From assembly GCA_018058445.1 (NCBI GenBank), contig JAGOZY010000059.1, positions 1-6,897 on the forward strand: 6,897 nucleotides of DNA, read 5' to 3'. The notes under the pieces were generated by a model. It was not told where the DNA came from, made no database searches, and saw only the letters and a list, made by a program, of their open reading frames with translations. Of the stretch, positions 1 through 5,793 are shown in pieces. This DNA is from Negativicutes bacterium (GTDB lineage: Bacteria > Bacillota > Negativicutes > JAGOZY01). The first letter of the stretch is position 1, and each line of letters starts with the position of its first letter. Made by a program: the position numbers and the translations under genes.

Positions 1-197
1 GACGCTTTAGCCAGTTCTTAAAAGAGTACAGCAAGGACACCCAATTCATCGTGGTCACCCATCGACGAGGAACCATGGAGATCGCCGATACTCTTCACGG
101 AGTCACGATGGAAAGCGCAGGGGTATCGAGCCTCATCTCAGTGCGCTTTGAAGGAGATCAATTTGCCATTGAAAATGAAACACCCGAAAAGGAGTAG
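1..197 (+). CDS. smc: Chromosome segregation ATPase SMC, C-terminal end (partial)
   Basis: Reading from base 3 gives 64 codons ending at TAG 195-197; the start lies upstream of the window. The visible peptide contains QFIVVTHRRGTMEIADTLHG followed by VTMESAGVSSLISVRF, which is the end of the SMC C-terminal ATPase head: the VTHR segment is the H-loop (switch) region after Walker B, and the 'GVTM..SGVS' stretch is typical of bacterial SMC just before its C-terminus. SMC forms the ring-shaped condensin with ScpA and ScpB and compacts and segregates the chromosome. The last codons (ENETPEKE) are a short acidic tail. The stop lies 5 bp before the ftsY start, and the ftsY ribosome binding site lies inside the smc end, so the two are very likely co-transcribed. 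smc followed by ftsY is a standard order in Firmicutes. Identification is firm although Walker A, hinge and coiled coils are outside the window. Confidence 0.93.
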   Translation, partial: RFSQFLKEYSKDTQFIVVTHRRGTMEIADTLHGVTMESAGVSSLISVRFEGDQFAIENETPEKE

Positions 198-202
198 ATA
201 CA

Positions 203-1159
203 ATGAGTTTTTTCGATAAATTAAAAACCGGACTGGGAAAAACCCGTAATGTCTTCTCTCAACCGCTTAAACAATTAGCCGGAGCTTTTCGGTCCGTTGA
301 TGAAGAGTATTTAGAAGAGTTAGAAATGATCTTGCTTTCCGCTGATGTCGGTGTAAAAACCAGTCACCAGCTTCTCAATTCCGTACGCACTGCTTGGAAA
401 TCAGGGGATCTCAAGACAACGGAAGAAGTGCCAGCGTTTCTAAAAGCTCGCATCGGCGAATTTTTGAAAAGTCTGGATCAAGGTGAAACTCTTATCGTTA
501 GTAAGCCCCATGTGATGCTGGTCGTCGGCGTCAATGGTGTTGGTAAGACCACGACAATTGCCAAGCTAGCTCACTATTACAAAGGAAAAGGCGAAAAGCT
601 GATTCTCGGTGCAGGCGACACCTTTAGAGCTGCCGCCGCGACTCAACTGGAGACCTGGGGTGAACGAACCGGAGTGGAAGTGATTCGTCAGGCTGATGGC
701 GCAGACCCTGCAGCCGTCGCTTATGATACTGTCAAAGCTGCAATCGCCAGACAAGTAGATCGGGTGATTATCGACACCGCAGGCCGCCTTCATACCAAAA
801 GCAATTTGATGGAAGAAATGAAAAAGATCGATCGAGTGATTCGTCGTGAGATCCCAGAAGCCCCTCAGGAAGTTTTGCTCGTTTTAGATGGAACAACTGG
901 GCAAAATGGACTTAGCCAAGCGAAAGAATTCGCGGCGGCGATTCCCTTGACTGGCCTTGTAGTTACCAAATTAGATGGTACAGCGAAAGGCGGCGTTGTG
1001 CTTTCGATTAGCCAAGAGCTTGGAATTCCCGTGCGCTGGATTGGCGTAGGTGAAGGTATGGAAGACCTCCAACCATTTGACCCAGCTCAATTTTTAGATG
1101 CACTTTTTGCTGACAATGATAAAACCTTGACGGACGAAAACGAAAATGTTAGTATATAG
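203..1159 (+). CDS. ftsY: Signal recognition particle receptor GTPase FtsY
   Basis: 318-residue SRP receptor, which binds the Ffh-RNA-ribosome complex at the membrane and hands nascent membrane and secreted proteins to SecYEG through mutual GTP hydrolysis. The helical N domain is about residues 20-95; the G domain follows, with P-loop GVNGVGKTT (109-117), the SRP-GTPase motif DTFRAAA (139-145), DTAGR (191-195), TKLD (255-258) and the closing GVGE (281-284). The start MSFFDKLKTGL is a short amphipathic membrane-targeting helix; the long acidic A domain of E. coli FtsY is absent, as is usual in Gram-positives. GGAG at 191-194 sits 8 bp before the ATG. The G domain would normally end around FDPAQFLDALF (292-302); the last 16 residues form an acidic Asp/Asn/Glu-rich tail. 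Lies between smc and ylxM-ffh. Distinguished from Ffh by lack of an M domain. Confidence 0.97.
   Translation: MSFFDKLKTGLGKTRNVFSQPLKQLAGAFRSVDEEYLEELEMILLSADVGVKTSHQLLNSVRTAWKSGDLKTTEEVPAFLKARIGEFLKSLDQGETLIVSKPHVMLVVGVNGVGKTTTIAKLAHYYKGKGEKLILGAGDTFRAAAATQLETWGERTGVEVIRQADGADPAAVAYDTVKAAIARQVDRVIIDTAGRLHTKSNLMEEMKKIDRVIRREIPEAPQEVLLVLDGTTGQNGLSQAKEFAAAIPLTGLVVTKLDGTAKGGVVLSISQELGIPVRWIGVGEGMEDLQPFDPAQFLDALFADNDKTLTDENENVSI
1127..1155 (+). promoter_or_regulatory. Candidate internal sigma-A promoter for ylxM-ffh
   Basis: TTGACG (1127-1132, 5 of 6 matches to the -35 consensus), a 17-bp spacer, and TAGTAT (1150-1155, 4 of 6 matches) preceded by TG at 1147-1148 as an extended -10. It lies in the last codons of ftsY, so transcription would begin near 1162, about 40 bp before ylxM. 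The -10 box is weak, so this is only a candidate; the genes may be expressed by read-through from smc-ftsY alone. Confidence 0.35.
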
Positions 1160-1188
1160 TGTGTCAAGTTTTTAAGCTTGTCGGTGTC

Positions 1189-1194
1189 AGGAGG
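1189..1194 (+). promoter_or_regulatory. Ribosome binding site deciding the ylxM start
   Basis: AGGAGG with a 7-bp spacer to ATG 1202. It lies inside the extra codons that a TTG start at 1178 would add, and no comparable site precedes that TTG, so 1202 is the start chosen. Confidence 0.85.
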
Positions 1195-1201
1195 AAGCGA
1201 T

Positions 1202-1558
1202 ATGCTAACGCGGCGATTAAATATTGCTGAGCTTTATGATTTATACGGCTCACTGTTAACTGAAAAACAGCGGGAAGCTTTGAAGCTTCATATTTTTGAA
1301 GATCAATCCCTTGGAGAGATCGCAGAAATGGAGAAAACCTCTCGTCAAGCAGTTCATGACACGGTTCGCAGAGCCATTCTTGCCTTGGATAGCTACGAAG
1401 AATCTCTAAAGCTTCTTAAAGAAAAAGAGAAACTTCAAAGCCGACTTACATTATTAGATCAATGGGTTCAAAGCGAATCCACCACGGATATAAAAAAAGC
1501 AAAAAGTTTACTAAAAGAAATGCAAAACGAGTTAGGGGGACATGATGGCACTATTTGA
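1202..1558 (+). CDS. ylxM: SRP-associated helix-turn-helix protein YlxM
   Basis: 118-residue protein of the YlxM/p13 family (UPF0122), encoded directly before ffh in many Firmicutes; in streptococci it is reported to bind the SRP and modulate its GTPase cycle. Residues 19-59 (LTEKQREALKLHIFEDQSLG, then EIAEMEKTSRQAVHDTVRRA) look like a sigma-70 region-4 type helix-turn-helix, with SRQAVHDTVRR as recognition helix. A Lys/Glu-rich helix, probably coiled coil, follows (about 65-115). I chose ATG 1202 because AGGAGG lies 7 bp upstream and MLTRRLNIAELYDLYG matches the usual family start; TTG 1178 would add eight unsupported residues. The 3' end overlaps ffh by 14-17 bp, so the two are translationally coupled and probably made in related amounts. 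Despite the DNA-binding-like fold, context argues for an SRP role rather than a transcription factor. Confidence 0.92.
   Translation: MLTRRLNIAELYDLYGSLLTEKQREALKLHIFEDQSLGEIAEMEKTSRQAVHDTVRRAILALDSYEESLKLLKEKEKLQSRLTLLDQWVQSESTTDIKKAKSLLKEMQNELGGHDGTI
1534..1540 (+). promoter_or_regulatory. Ribosome binding site of ffh
   Basis: AGGGGGA inside the ylxM coding region. It ends one base before ATG 1542 and four bases before ATG 1545; the spacing favours the second of the two tandem ATG codons. Confidence 0.6.
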
Positions 1559-2891
1559 AGGATTGTCCGATAAGCTCCAAGAGACCTTTAAAAAACTTCG
1601 CGGTCGAGGAAAGCTGACCGAAGCAGATGTCACCGAAGCCCTCAGAGAAGTTCGCATGGCTCTTTTGGAAGCGGATGTTAATTTTAAAGTTGTAAAAGAC
1701 TTTGTGACCAAAGTAAAAGAACGGGCGATCGGCGAAGAAGTTCTCGGTAGCCTGACCCCTGGTCAGCAAGTCATAAAAATTGTTAATGACGAACTAACCG
1801 CCTTGATGGGTGGCAACCAAAGTCGCATCCTAATTGCCTCTAGGCCTCCGACAGTCATCATGCTGGTCGGTCTGCAAGGAGCAGGTAAGACAACGACTGC
1901 CGGCAAACTTGCCCTTCATCTGCGCAAGCAAGGAAAAAAGCCACTGTTAGTGGCAGCGGATGTTCAGCGTCCAGCAGCGATTGATCAGCTCCAGACTTTA
2001 GGCAAGCAGCTAGATATTCCAGTCTATGCCGACAAGGAAAGTAAAAATCCAGTCAGCATTGCCAAAGCCGCACTAGAGCAAGCTCAAAGCCGATTACTCG
2101 ATATTGTGATTGTCGATACAGCCGGTCGTCTTCATATCAATGAAGAATTGATGGAAGAACTGGTTCAGATAAAAAAACAAGTAAAGCCTCATGAGATACT
2201 ACTTGTTGCCGATGCGATGACCGGACAAGATGCGGTCCAAGTCGCTCAAAGCTTTCATGAAAAGCTCGGACTCGATGGAATCATCTTGACCAAGCTGGAT
2301 GGTGATGCTCGCGGTGGAGCAGCGCTCTCGATCAAAGCAGTGACCGGCGCCCCAATCAAATTTGTCGGACTCGGCGAAAAAATGGATGCCTTAGAGCCAT
2401 TTCACCCGGATCGAATGGCGTCTCGTATTCTCGGAATGGGTGACGTTCTCGGTTTGATCGAAAAAGCGCAAAGCGAAATGGACATGGATAAGACCGCCGC
2501 TCTTGCTAAAAAAATCAGCAAAGAAGGCTTTGACCTAAATGACTTTCTTGAGCAAATGCAGCAGATCAAAAAGCTGGGTTCGTTTAAAGATATTTTAGGT
2601 ATGATTCCTGGCATGGGTAGTAAAATGAAGCAACTGAAAGATGCCAAAATCGACGAAAAAGAAATCGGCAAAGTCGAAGCGATCATCCGCTCCATGACGA
2701 TGAAAGAACGGCAAAAGCCTTCGATCTTAAACGGCAGTCGCCGAAAACGAATTGCCGATGGTAGCGGTACCCGAGTACAAGATGTAAATCAAGTAATCAA
2801 ACAGTTTGAAGAAGCCAGCAAGCAAATGAAGCAACTCATGGCTTTTCAAAGTGGTAAGAAAAAAGGCATGCCGAAGATGCCATTCTTTTAA
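1545..2891 (+). CDS. ffh: Signal recognition particle protein Ffh (SRP54)
   Basis: 448-residue (449 from ATG 1542) SRP GTPase that binds signal sequences on ribosomes and, with SRP RNA, docks onto FtsY. Residues below count from ATG 1545. N domain about 1-95; G domain with P-loop GLQGAGKTT (109-117), DVQRPAA (139-145), DTAGR (191-195), TKLD (249-252) and GLGE (275-278); the M domain runs from about 295 to the end. The M domain has the methionine-rich signal-binding part, including KLGSFKDILGMIPGMG (343-358), and the RNA-binding helix-turn-helix around SRRKRIADGSGT (398-409). The tail KKKGMPKMPFF is typical. Length fits the family. The start overlaps the ylxM end; ATG 1545 is better spaced from AGGGGGA, but both tandem ATGs may be used. 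The SRP RNA gene is not in this window. FtsY, its GTPase partner, is two genes upstream. Confidence 0.97.
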   Translation: MALFEGLSDKLQETFKKLRGRGKLTEADVTEALREVRMALLEADVNFKVVKDFVTKVKERAIGEEVLGSLTPGQQVIKIVNDELTALMGGNQSRILIASRPPTVIMLVGLQGAGKTTTAGKLALHLRKQGKKPLLVAADVQRPAAIDQLQTLGKQLDIPVYADKESKNPVSIAKAALEQAQSRLLDIVIVDTAGRLHINEELMEELVQIKKQVKPHEILLVADAMTGQDAVQVAQSFHEKLGLDGIILTKLDGDARGGAALSIKAVTGAPIKFVGLGEKMDALEPFHPDRMASRILGMGDVLGLIEKAQSEMDMDKTAALAKKISKEGFDLNDFLEQMQQIKKLGSFKDILGMIPGMGSKMKQLKDAKIDEKEIGKVEAIIRSMTMKERQKPSILNGSRRKRIADGSGTRVQDVNQVIKQFEEASKQMKQLMAFQSGKKKGMPKMPFF

Positions 2892-2924
2892 AAGTATAAA
2901 ATTTGTTTAAGGAGGTGAATTACA

Positions 2925-3206
2925 ATGGCAGTAAAAATTCGATTGATGCGTATGGGAGCTAAGAAAAACCCGGTTTACCGAGTAGTCGTAGCTGATTCCC
3001 GTTCTCCACGAGATGGTCGTTTTCTCGAGATTTTAGGTCAATACGACGCAACTAAAACTCCTGCAGTTATCAATATTGATGAAGAGAAAGCAATGGAGTG
3101 GATGAACAAAGGCGCTCAGCCAACTGACACAGCTCGCTCGCTTCTGAGCCAACTGGGAGTTATTAAGAAGTGGGACGATGCCAAACGGGCAAAGAAAGAG
3201 GCGTAG
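2925..3206 (+). CDS. rpsP: 30S ribosomal protein S16
   Basis: 93-residue bS16, a small-subunit protein that binds 16S rRNA in the 5' and central domains and is needed for 30S assembly. The start [20 protein letters not shown], then [21 protein letters not shown], and the later [16 protein letters not shown] (108-residue-scale family signature) are diagnostic; the lysine-rich tail AKRAKKEA is usual. The ribosome binding site AAGGAGGTGA (2909-2918) is almost fully complementary to the 16S 3' end and lies 9 bp (from GGAGG) before the ATG, consistent with high expression. The 33 bp after ffh contain no terminator and no convincing promoter, so the gene probably shares the upstream transcript. rpsP followed by khpA, ylqD, rimM and trmD is a conserved ribosome-maturation order. 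Confidence 0.98.
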   Translation: MAVKIRLMRMGAKKNPVYRVVVADSRSPRDGRFLEILGQYDATKTPAVINIDEEKAMEWMNKGAQPTDTARSLLSQLGVIKKWDDAKRAKKEA

Positions 3207-3209
3207 ACC

Positions 3210-3437
3210 ATGAAAGCATTGGTAGAAACAATTGCCAAAGCACTGGTGAAAAATCCGGATGCAGTAGAAGTCACCGAAGCTCGCACGGAGTGGGAGACGA
3301 CTGTGTCTTTGAAGGTCGCACCGGAAGACATGGGAAAAGTAATTGGAAAACAAGGTCGGATCGCGAAAGCCATCCGTACAATGGTCAAGGCGAGCTCTGC
3401 CCGGGATGACCGTCGAATCAATGTAGAGATCATGTAG
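3210..3437 (+). CDS. khpA: KH-domain RNA-binding protein KhpA
   Basis: 75-residue single-KH-domain protein (YlqC/KhpA, UPF0109). The RNA-binding GxxG loop is GKQG at residues 46-49 in KVIGKQGRIAKAIRTMVKA, with the usual alpha-beta-beta-alpha arrangement around it, and the protein ends in the beta strand RRINVEIM. In streptococci and other Firmicutes KhpA pairs with KhpB (Jag/EloR) and affects cell elongation and many RNAs; KhpB is not in this window. The gene begins 3 bp after the rpsP stop; GAGG (3198-3201) inside rpsP is 8 bp from the ATG. The position between rpsP and rimM is nearly invariant in the group, suggesting a link to ribosome biogenesis or translation. Confidence 0.95.
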   Translation: MKALVETIAKALVKNPDAVEVTEARTEWETTVSLKVAPEDMGKVIGKQGRIAKAIRTMVKASSARDDRRINVEIM

Positions 3438-3438
3438 T

Positions 3439-3444
3439 AGGAGG
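3439..3444 (+). promoter_or_regulatory. Ribosome binding site deciding the ylqD start
   Basis: AGGAGG directly after the tandem TAG TAG stops of khpA. It is 8 bp before GTG 3453. The in-frame GTG at 3444 overlaps this site and so cannot be the start it serves; ATG 3462 would be 17 bp away. Confidence 0.8.
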
Positions 3445-3452
3445 TGCCCGAC

Positions 3453-3860
3453 GTGGAAACGATGACCCTTAAAATTCCGGTTACCGTAAAAGCCAAAGTA
3501 ACTGAAGCTTTAAAGCAAGAACTGAAAGATGAAGTGAAAGCAGCGCTCCAAAAAGTGGAAATGGACTTACAACAGTTCGATTTTCATACTCGTCGAATGA
3601 TGGCTGAACAAGCCCAGCAAGATGCGCAAGCTCTTGTTGCTATGCGTCAGAAAATTGATGCGGATCGTAAACAGATGGATGCTGCTAAAGCTCAACTGGA
3701 TGAGCGCATGACAGCTGCAGATAAATTAGAACTGGGTTCTGAAATCGTTCGTGGACAAATGGAACAAATGATCACTGTAAAAGTGGGCGATGATATTCAT
3801 AAAGTAATGAATGCGGAAATTGTGCTGGAAGACGGCAAAGTTATCGCATTTCGAGCTTAG
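3453..3860 (+). CDS. ylqD: YlqD family coiled-coil protein of unknown function
   Basis: 135-residue protein (from GTG 3453) matching the YlqD family by sequence character and by its place between khpA and rimM. It begins METMTLKIPVTVKAKVTE, followed by a long charged Gln/Lys/Glu/Ala-rich stretch (about 15-95) without proline or glycine that should form a coiled coil, then a compact C-terminal segment (about 95-135: GSEIVRGQMEQMITVKVGDD and after) that looks like a small beta domain ending EDGKVIAFRA. No signal peptide, membrane segment or catalytic motif is visible. The role of the family is not known to me; conservation beside rpsP, khpA and rimM suggests a link to ribosome assembly. I chose GTG 3453 from the AGGAGG spacing; ATG 3462 (132 residues) is the alternative. 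The stop is 3 bp before rimM. Confidence 0.85.
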   Translation: METMTLKIPVTVKAKVTEALKQELKDEVKAALQKVEMDLQQFDFHTRRMMAEQAQQDAQALVAMRQKIDADRKQMDAAKAQLDERMTAADKLELGSEIVRGQMEQMITVKVGDDIHKVMNAEIVLEDGKVIAFRA

Positions 3861-3863
3861 TCT

Positions 3864-4367
3864 ATGAATATTGCAGATATGATCTGCAATGGCGAAATTG
3901 TCGCTCCGCACGGCGTGCGGGGCGAAATTCGTTTATTGCCATTTAGTGATGATCTCGAACGATATCTCGGTTTTAAACAATTTTATTTAGAAAACGGTCA
4001 GCTTCTTGAAGTAGAGTCTATTAAGCCTCACAAGCGGCTTTTTCTTGTCCGTTTTTCTGGTGTAAATGATGCAAATGCCGCCCAGCTACTCAGAGGGACG
4101 AAAGTATATGTGCCTCGAAATTTACTGCCTAAATTGCCGGAAGGTGAATATTTTCGTTTTGAAATGATCGGCCTTAAGGTCTATCATGTTGAAACTGGCG
4201 AAGAATTAGGAACACTCGAAAACATCATCTCAACTGGCGGTACAGATGTGTACGAAGTCCGAAAGCCTGATGGCAAAGCCATGCTTTTTCCGGCGATTGC
4301 AGATGTTGTAAAAGTAGTTGATGTTTCTGGTTGTCGTATGGAAATCCTTCCTCAAAAGGAGCTGTAG
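3864..4367 (+). CDS. rimM: Ribosome maturation factor RimM
   Basis: 167-residue protein that binds S19 and assists late 30S head maturation and 16S rRNA processing. The N-terminal RimM beta barrel starts NGEIVAPHGVRGEIRLLPF (9-27, with the typical G-x-I-V-x-x-H-G-V-R-G-E signature) and includes FSGVNDANAAQLLRG (64-78). The C-terminal PRC barrel (about 93-165) has YFRFEMIGLKVY and the GTDVYEVR...LFPAIADVVKVVD pattern. Length is typical. The ATG lies 3 bp after the ylqD stop, and I see no Shine-Dalgarno sequence in the preceding 20 bases; translation probably depends on ribosomes finishing ylqD. A second ATG at 3879 (residue 6) also lacks a site. rimM immediately before trmD is a near-universal order. 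Confidence 0.95.
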   Translation: MNIADMICNGEIVAPHGVRGEIRLLPFSDDLERYLGFKQFYLENGQLLEVESIKPHKRLFLVRFSGVNDANAAQLLRGTKVYVPRNLLPKLPEGEYFRFEMIGLKVYHVETGEELGTLENIISTGGTDVYEVRKPDGKAMLFPAIADVVKVVDVSGCRMEILPQKEL

Positions 4368-4370
4368 GTT

Positions 4371-5117
4371 ATGCAGGTGTTTTTCTTGAGCTTATTTCCC
4401 GGAATGTTTGCAGGCCCTTTAACCGAAAGTATTTTGGAACGGGCGCAAAAAGCCGGGATTTTTTCTTATCAAGTGATCAATCCACGGGACTATTCAAAGA
4501 GCGTTCACCTGACTGTGGACGATTATTCTTATGGCGGCGGCCCGGGGATGGTCATGCAGCCTGGCCCAATTTACAGGGCGCATGAAGAAGCACAAAAGCA
4601 GTTGGCTGGAAAGAAAGTGCGAACAATTTTACTCTCGCCGACGGGTAAGCGCTTTACTGGGGAAGATGTTAAAAGACTCGCCAAGGAAGAAAGCTTAATT
4701 TTTATCTGTGGACATTATGAAGGGCTTGATGAACGGATTGTTGATCTCGCAGATGAAAGCCTCTCTCTTGGTGATTTTGTGCTAACTGGCGGAGAGCTTC
4801 CTGCCATGGTAATGGTAGATGCGATTGCTCGTTTTCTGCCAGGAGTCCTTGGACACGAAGAAGGAGCCCATGACGAGTCCTTTAGCGAAGGACTTTTAGA
4901 GCATCCTCAATACACCCGTCCGCCGATTTTTGAAGAAAAGGCAGTACCAGATGTTCTGTTATCCGGCCATCACGGCGATATCATGAATTGGCGGCGTAGA
5001 GAGAGCTTAGTACGCACAATGCGACATCGCCCGGATTTACTGCTTCAAACTGACTTAAGTCCGGCAGATTTGAAGCTGCTGCCCTTAGATCCAAAGACGT
5101 GGGAGGGGAAATCTTGA
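4371..5117 (+). CDS. trmD: tRNA (guanine-37-N1)-methyltransferase TrmD
   Basis: 248-residue SPOUT-class enzyme that methylates N1 of G37, next to the anticodon, using S-adenosylmethionine; the mark prevents +1 frameshifting. Typical blocks: FLSLFPGMFAGPLTESILERA (start), VDDYSYGGGPGMVMQP (49-64), and the trefoil-knot cofactor site made of LLSPTG (87-92), GHYEGLDER (114-122) and SLGDFVLTGGELPAM (132-146). The C-terminal domain has GLLEHPQYTRP (174-184) and VLLSGHHGDI. Arg154 (in AIARFLPG) aligns without gaps to the catalytic Arg154 of E. coli TrmD; the position of E. coli Asp169 is Glu169 here, with Asp168 just before it. AAAGGAG (4355-4361) is 9 bp upstream of the ATG. It follows rimM by 3 bp and overlaps the TTG start of the next gene. 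Acts as a homodimer. Confidence 0.97.
   Translation: MQVFFLSLFPGMFAGPLTESILERAQKAGIFSYQVINPRDYSKSVHLTVDDYSYGGGPGMVMQPGPIYRAHEEAQKQLAGKKVRTILLSPTGKRFTGEDVKRLAKEESLIFICGHYEGLDERIVDLADESLSLGDFVLTGGELPAMVMVDAIARFLPGVLGHEEGAHDESFSEGLLEHPQYTRPPIFEEKAVPDVLLSGHHGDIMNWRRRESLVRTMRHRPDLLLQTDLSPADLKLLPLDPKTWEGKS
5101..5108 (+). promoter_or_regulatory. Ribosome binding site deciding the start of the second methyltransferase
   Basis: GGGAGGGG inside the end of trmD. Its GGAGG core (5102-5106) is 7 bp before TTG 5114. A GTG at 5099 in the same frame lies upstream of and against this site and so is not served by it. Confidence 0.75.
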
Positions 5118-5695
5118 AATCGCCATTATATTTAGGACTGATTCATTATCCGATTTACAATCGAAACAAAGAAGTGGTAGCCACTGCGATTACTAATTTT
5201 GATATTCATGATATCGCCAGAGCTGCCCGCACCTATGATGTGAGTCGATATTTTGTGGTGCATCCTGCAGAAAAACAGCAGGAACTTGTTCAAGACATGC
5301 TCGATTATTGGCAAAAAGGATTTGGAAGCACCTATAATCCAGATCGAAAAAATGCGCTTTCGATTTTAAATTTAGTAGACTCACTTGAAAAAGCAAAAGA
5401 GATGATTCGTGAGGAAACTGGGCAAGAGCCGCTTCTCGTTGGTACAGATGCCGGGGAAGGGCCAAAGCGGATGTCCTACATTCAATTTCGTGAAGCACAA
5501 AGTCTACCCGATAGTCGCCCAGTTCTGCTGCTTTTTGGCACCGGTTGGGGAATGACCGAAGAACTGATGGATCAGCTTGATGTTATTCTCGAACCGATCC
5601 GTGGGCGCGGTGATTTTAATCATTTGTCCGTACGAGCGGCAGTTGCCATTATTTTAGACCGACTTCTTGGCGAAACTTGGTGGGAAAATTCATAA
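5114..5695 (+). CDS. SAM-dependent RNA methyltransferase-like protein (PF09936 type), target unknown
   Basis: 193-residue protein resembling the family known from Thermotoga TM1570 and found between trmD and rplS in many Clostridia. Numbering from TTG 5114: an N-terminal part SPLYLGLIHYPIYNRN (3-18) and VVATAITNFDIHDIARAART (21-40); a central helical part; then LLVGTDA (107-113), VLLLFGTGWGMTEE (137-150) and the C-terminal PIRGRGDFNHLSVRAAVAII (161-180) plus LDRLLG. The 'FGTGWG' and 'NHLSVRAAVAI' segments resemble the knotted cofactor site of SPOUT (SpoU/TrmD-like) methyltransferases. TTG 5114 overlaps the trmD stop as TTGA and is 7 bp from GGAGG, so translation is coupled to trmD; GTG 5099 would give 198 residues. 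Context suggests a tRNA or rRNA target, but the modified base is not known to me. The last gene before the rplS promoter. Confidence 0.85.
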   Translation: MKSPLYLGLIHYPIYNRNKEVVATAITNFDIHDIARAARTYDVSRYFVVHPAEKQQELVQDMLDYWQKGFGSTYNPDRKNALSILNLVDSLEKAKEMIREETGQEPLLVGTDAGEGPKRMSYIQFREAQSLPDSRPVLLLFGTGWGMTEELMDQLDVILEPIRGRGDFNHLSVRAAVAIILDRLLGETWWENS

Positions 5696-5700
5696 AATAA

Positions 5701-5729
5701 TTTACTTTTCATGAAAAATTTGTTATACT
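5701..5729 (+). promoter_or_regulatory. Sigma-A promoter for rplS (extended -10)
   Basis: TTTACT (5701-5706, 4 of 6 to TTGACA), a 17-bp spacer, and TATACT (5724-5729, 5 of 6 to TATAAT) preceded by TG at 5721-5722, an extended -10. Predicted transcription start is about 5735-5737, giving a leader of nearly 60 bases before rplS. It lies in the only AT-rich intergenic gap in the first 5.8 kb. An inverted repeat TTTTCATGAAAA (5706-5717) falls in the spacer. Confidence 0.75.
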
Positions 5730-5735
5730 AGCTAA

Positions 5736-5793
5736 CGTTAGTACGGATGGTCCTCTGCTGCCGGCAAGAACGTCCTGATCAGGAGGAAGAAAA
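5736..5793 (+). promoter_or_regulatory. rplS 5' leader, candidate L19 autoregulatory RNA
   Basis: Leader of about 58 bases between the predicted transcription start and rplS. Two exclusive foldings can be drawn by hand. In one, 5745-5749 (GGATG) pairs with 5771-5775 (CGTCC, one G-U pair) around a small hairpin at 5756-5766, leaving the ribosome binding site AGGAGG (5781-5786) open. In the other, TCCT (5773-5776) pairs with AGGA (5781-5784) over a GATC loop, covering that site; TCCTC (5751-5755) can also pair with GAGGA (5783-5787). Firmicutes rplS is known to carry an L19 leader RNA family in Rfam; whether this one belongs to it was not tested. Confidence 0.5.

Noticed and set aside
1164..1180. 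CAAG...CTTG inverted repeat between ftsY and ylxM as a terminator
   Set aside because: The stem is only about 4-5 bp and has no T-run after it.
2402..2695. Minus-strand open frame of 97 codons opposite the ffh M domain
   Set aside because: The hydrophobic, Ser/Ile-rich translation is what the complement of a Lys/Met/Glu-rich coiled region gives; nothing supports it as a gene.
2895..2900. TATAAA before rpsP as a -10 promoter box
   Set aside because: There is nothing like a -35 box at 16-18 bp upstream and no TG extension; an AT-rich gap explains it.
3033..3496. Overlapping minus-strand open frames (106 and 126 codons) across rpsP and khpA
   Set aside because: They lie opposite well-identified genes, have cysteine/serine-rich unfamiliar translations, no good ribosome binding site and no family resemblance; they are by-products of codon bias on the coding strand.
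4331..4585. Plus-strand 84-codon frame across the rimM-trmD junction
   Set aside because: It is out of frame with two certain genes and gives an unrecognisable Arg/Gly/Phe-rich peptide; trmD accounts for the conservation here.
5193..5498. Minus-strand frame of 101 codons opposite the second methyltransferase
   Set aside because: No ribosome binding site, no domain-like pattern and fully inside a gene with a recognisable family match.
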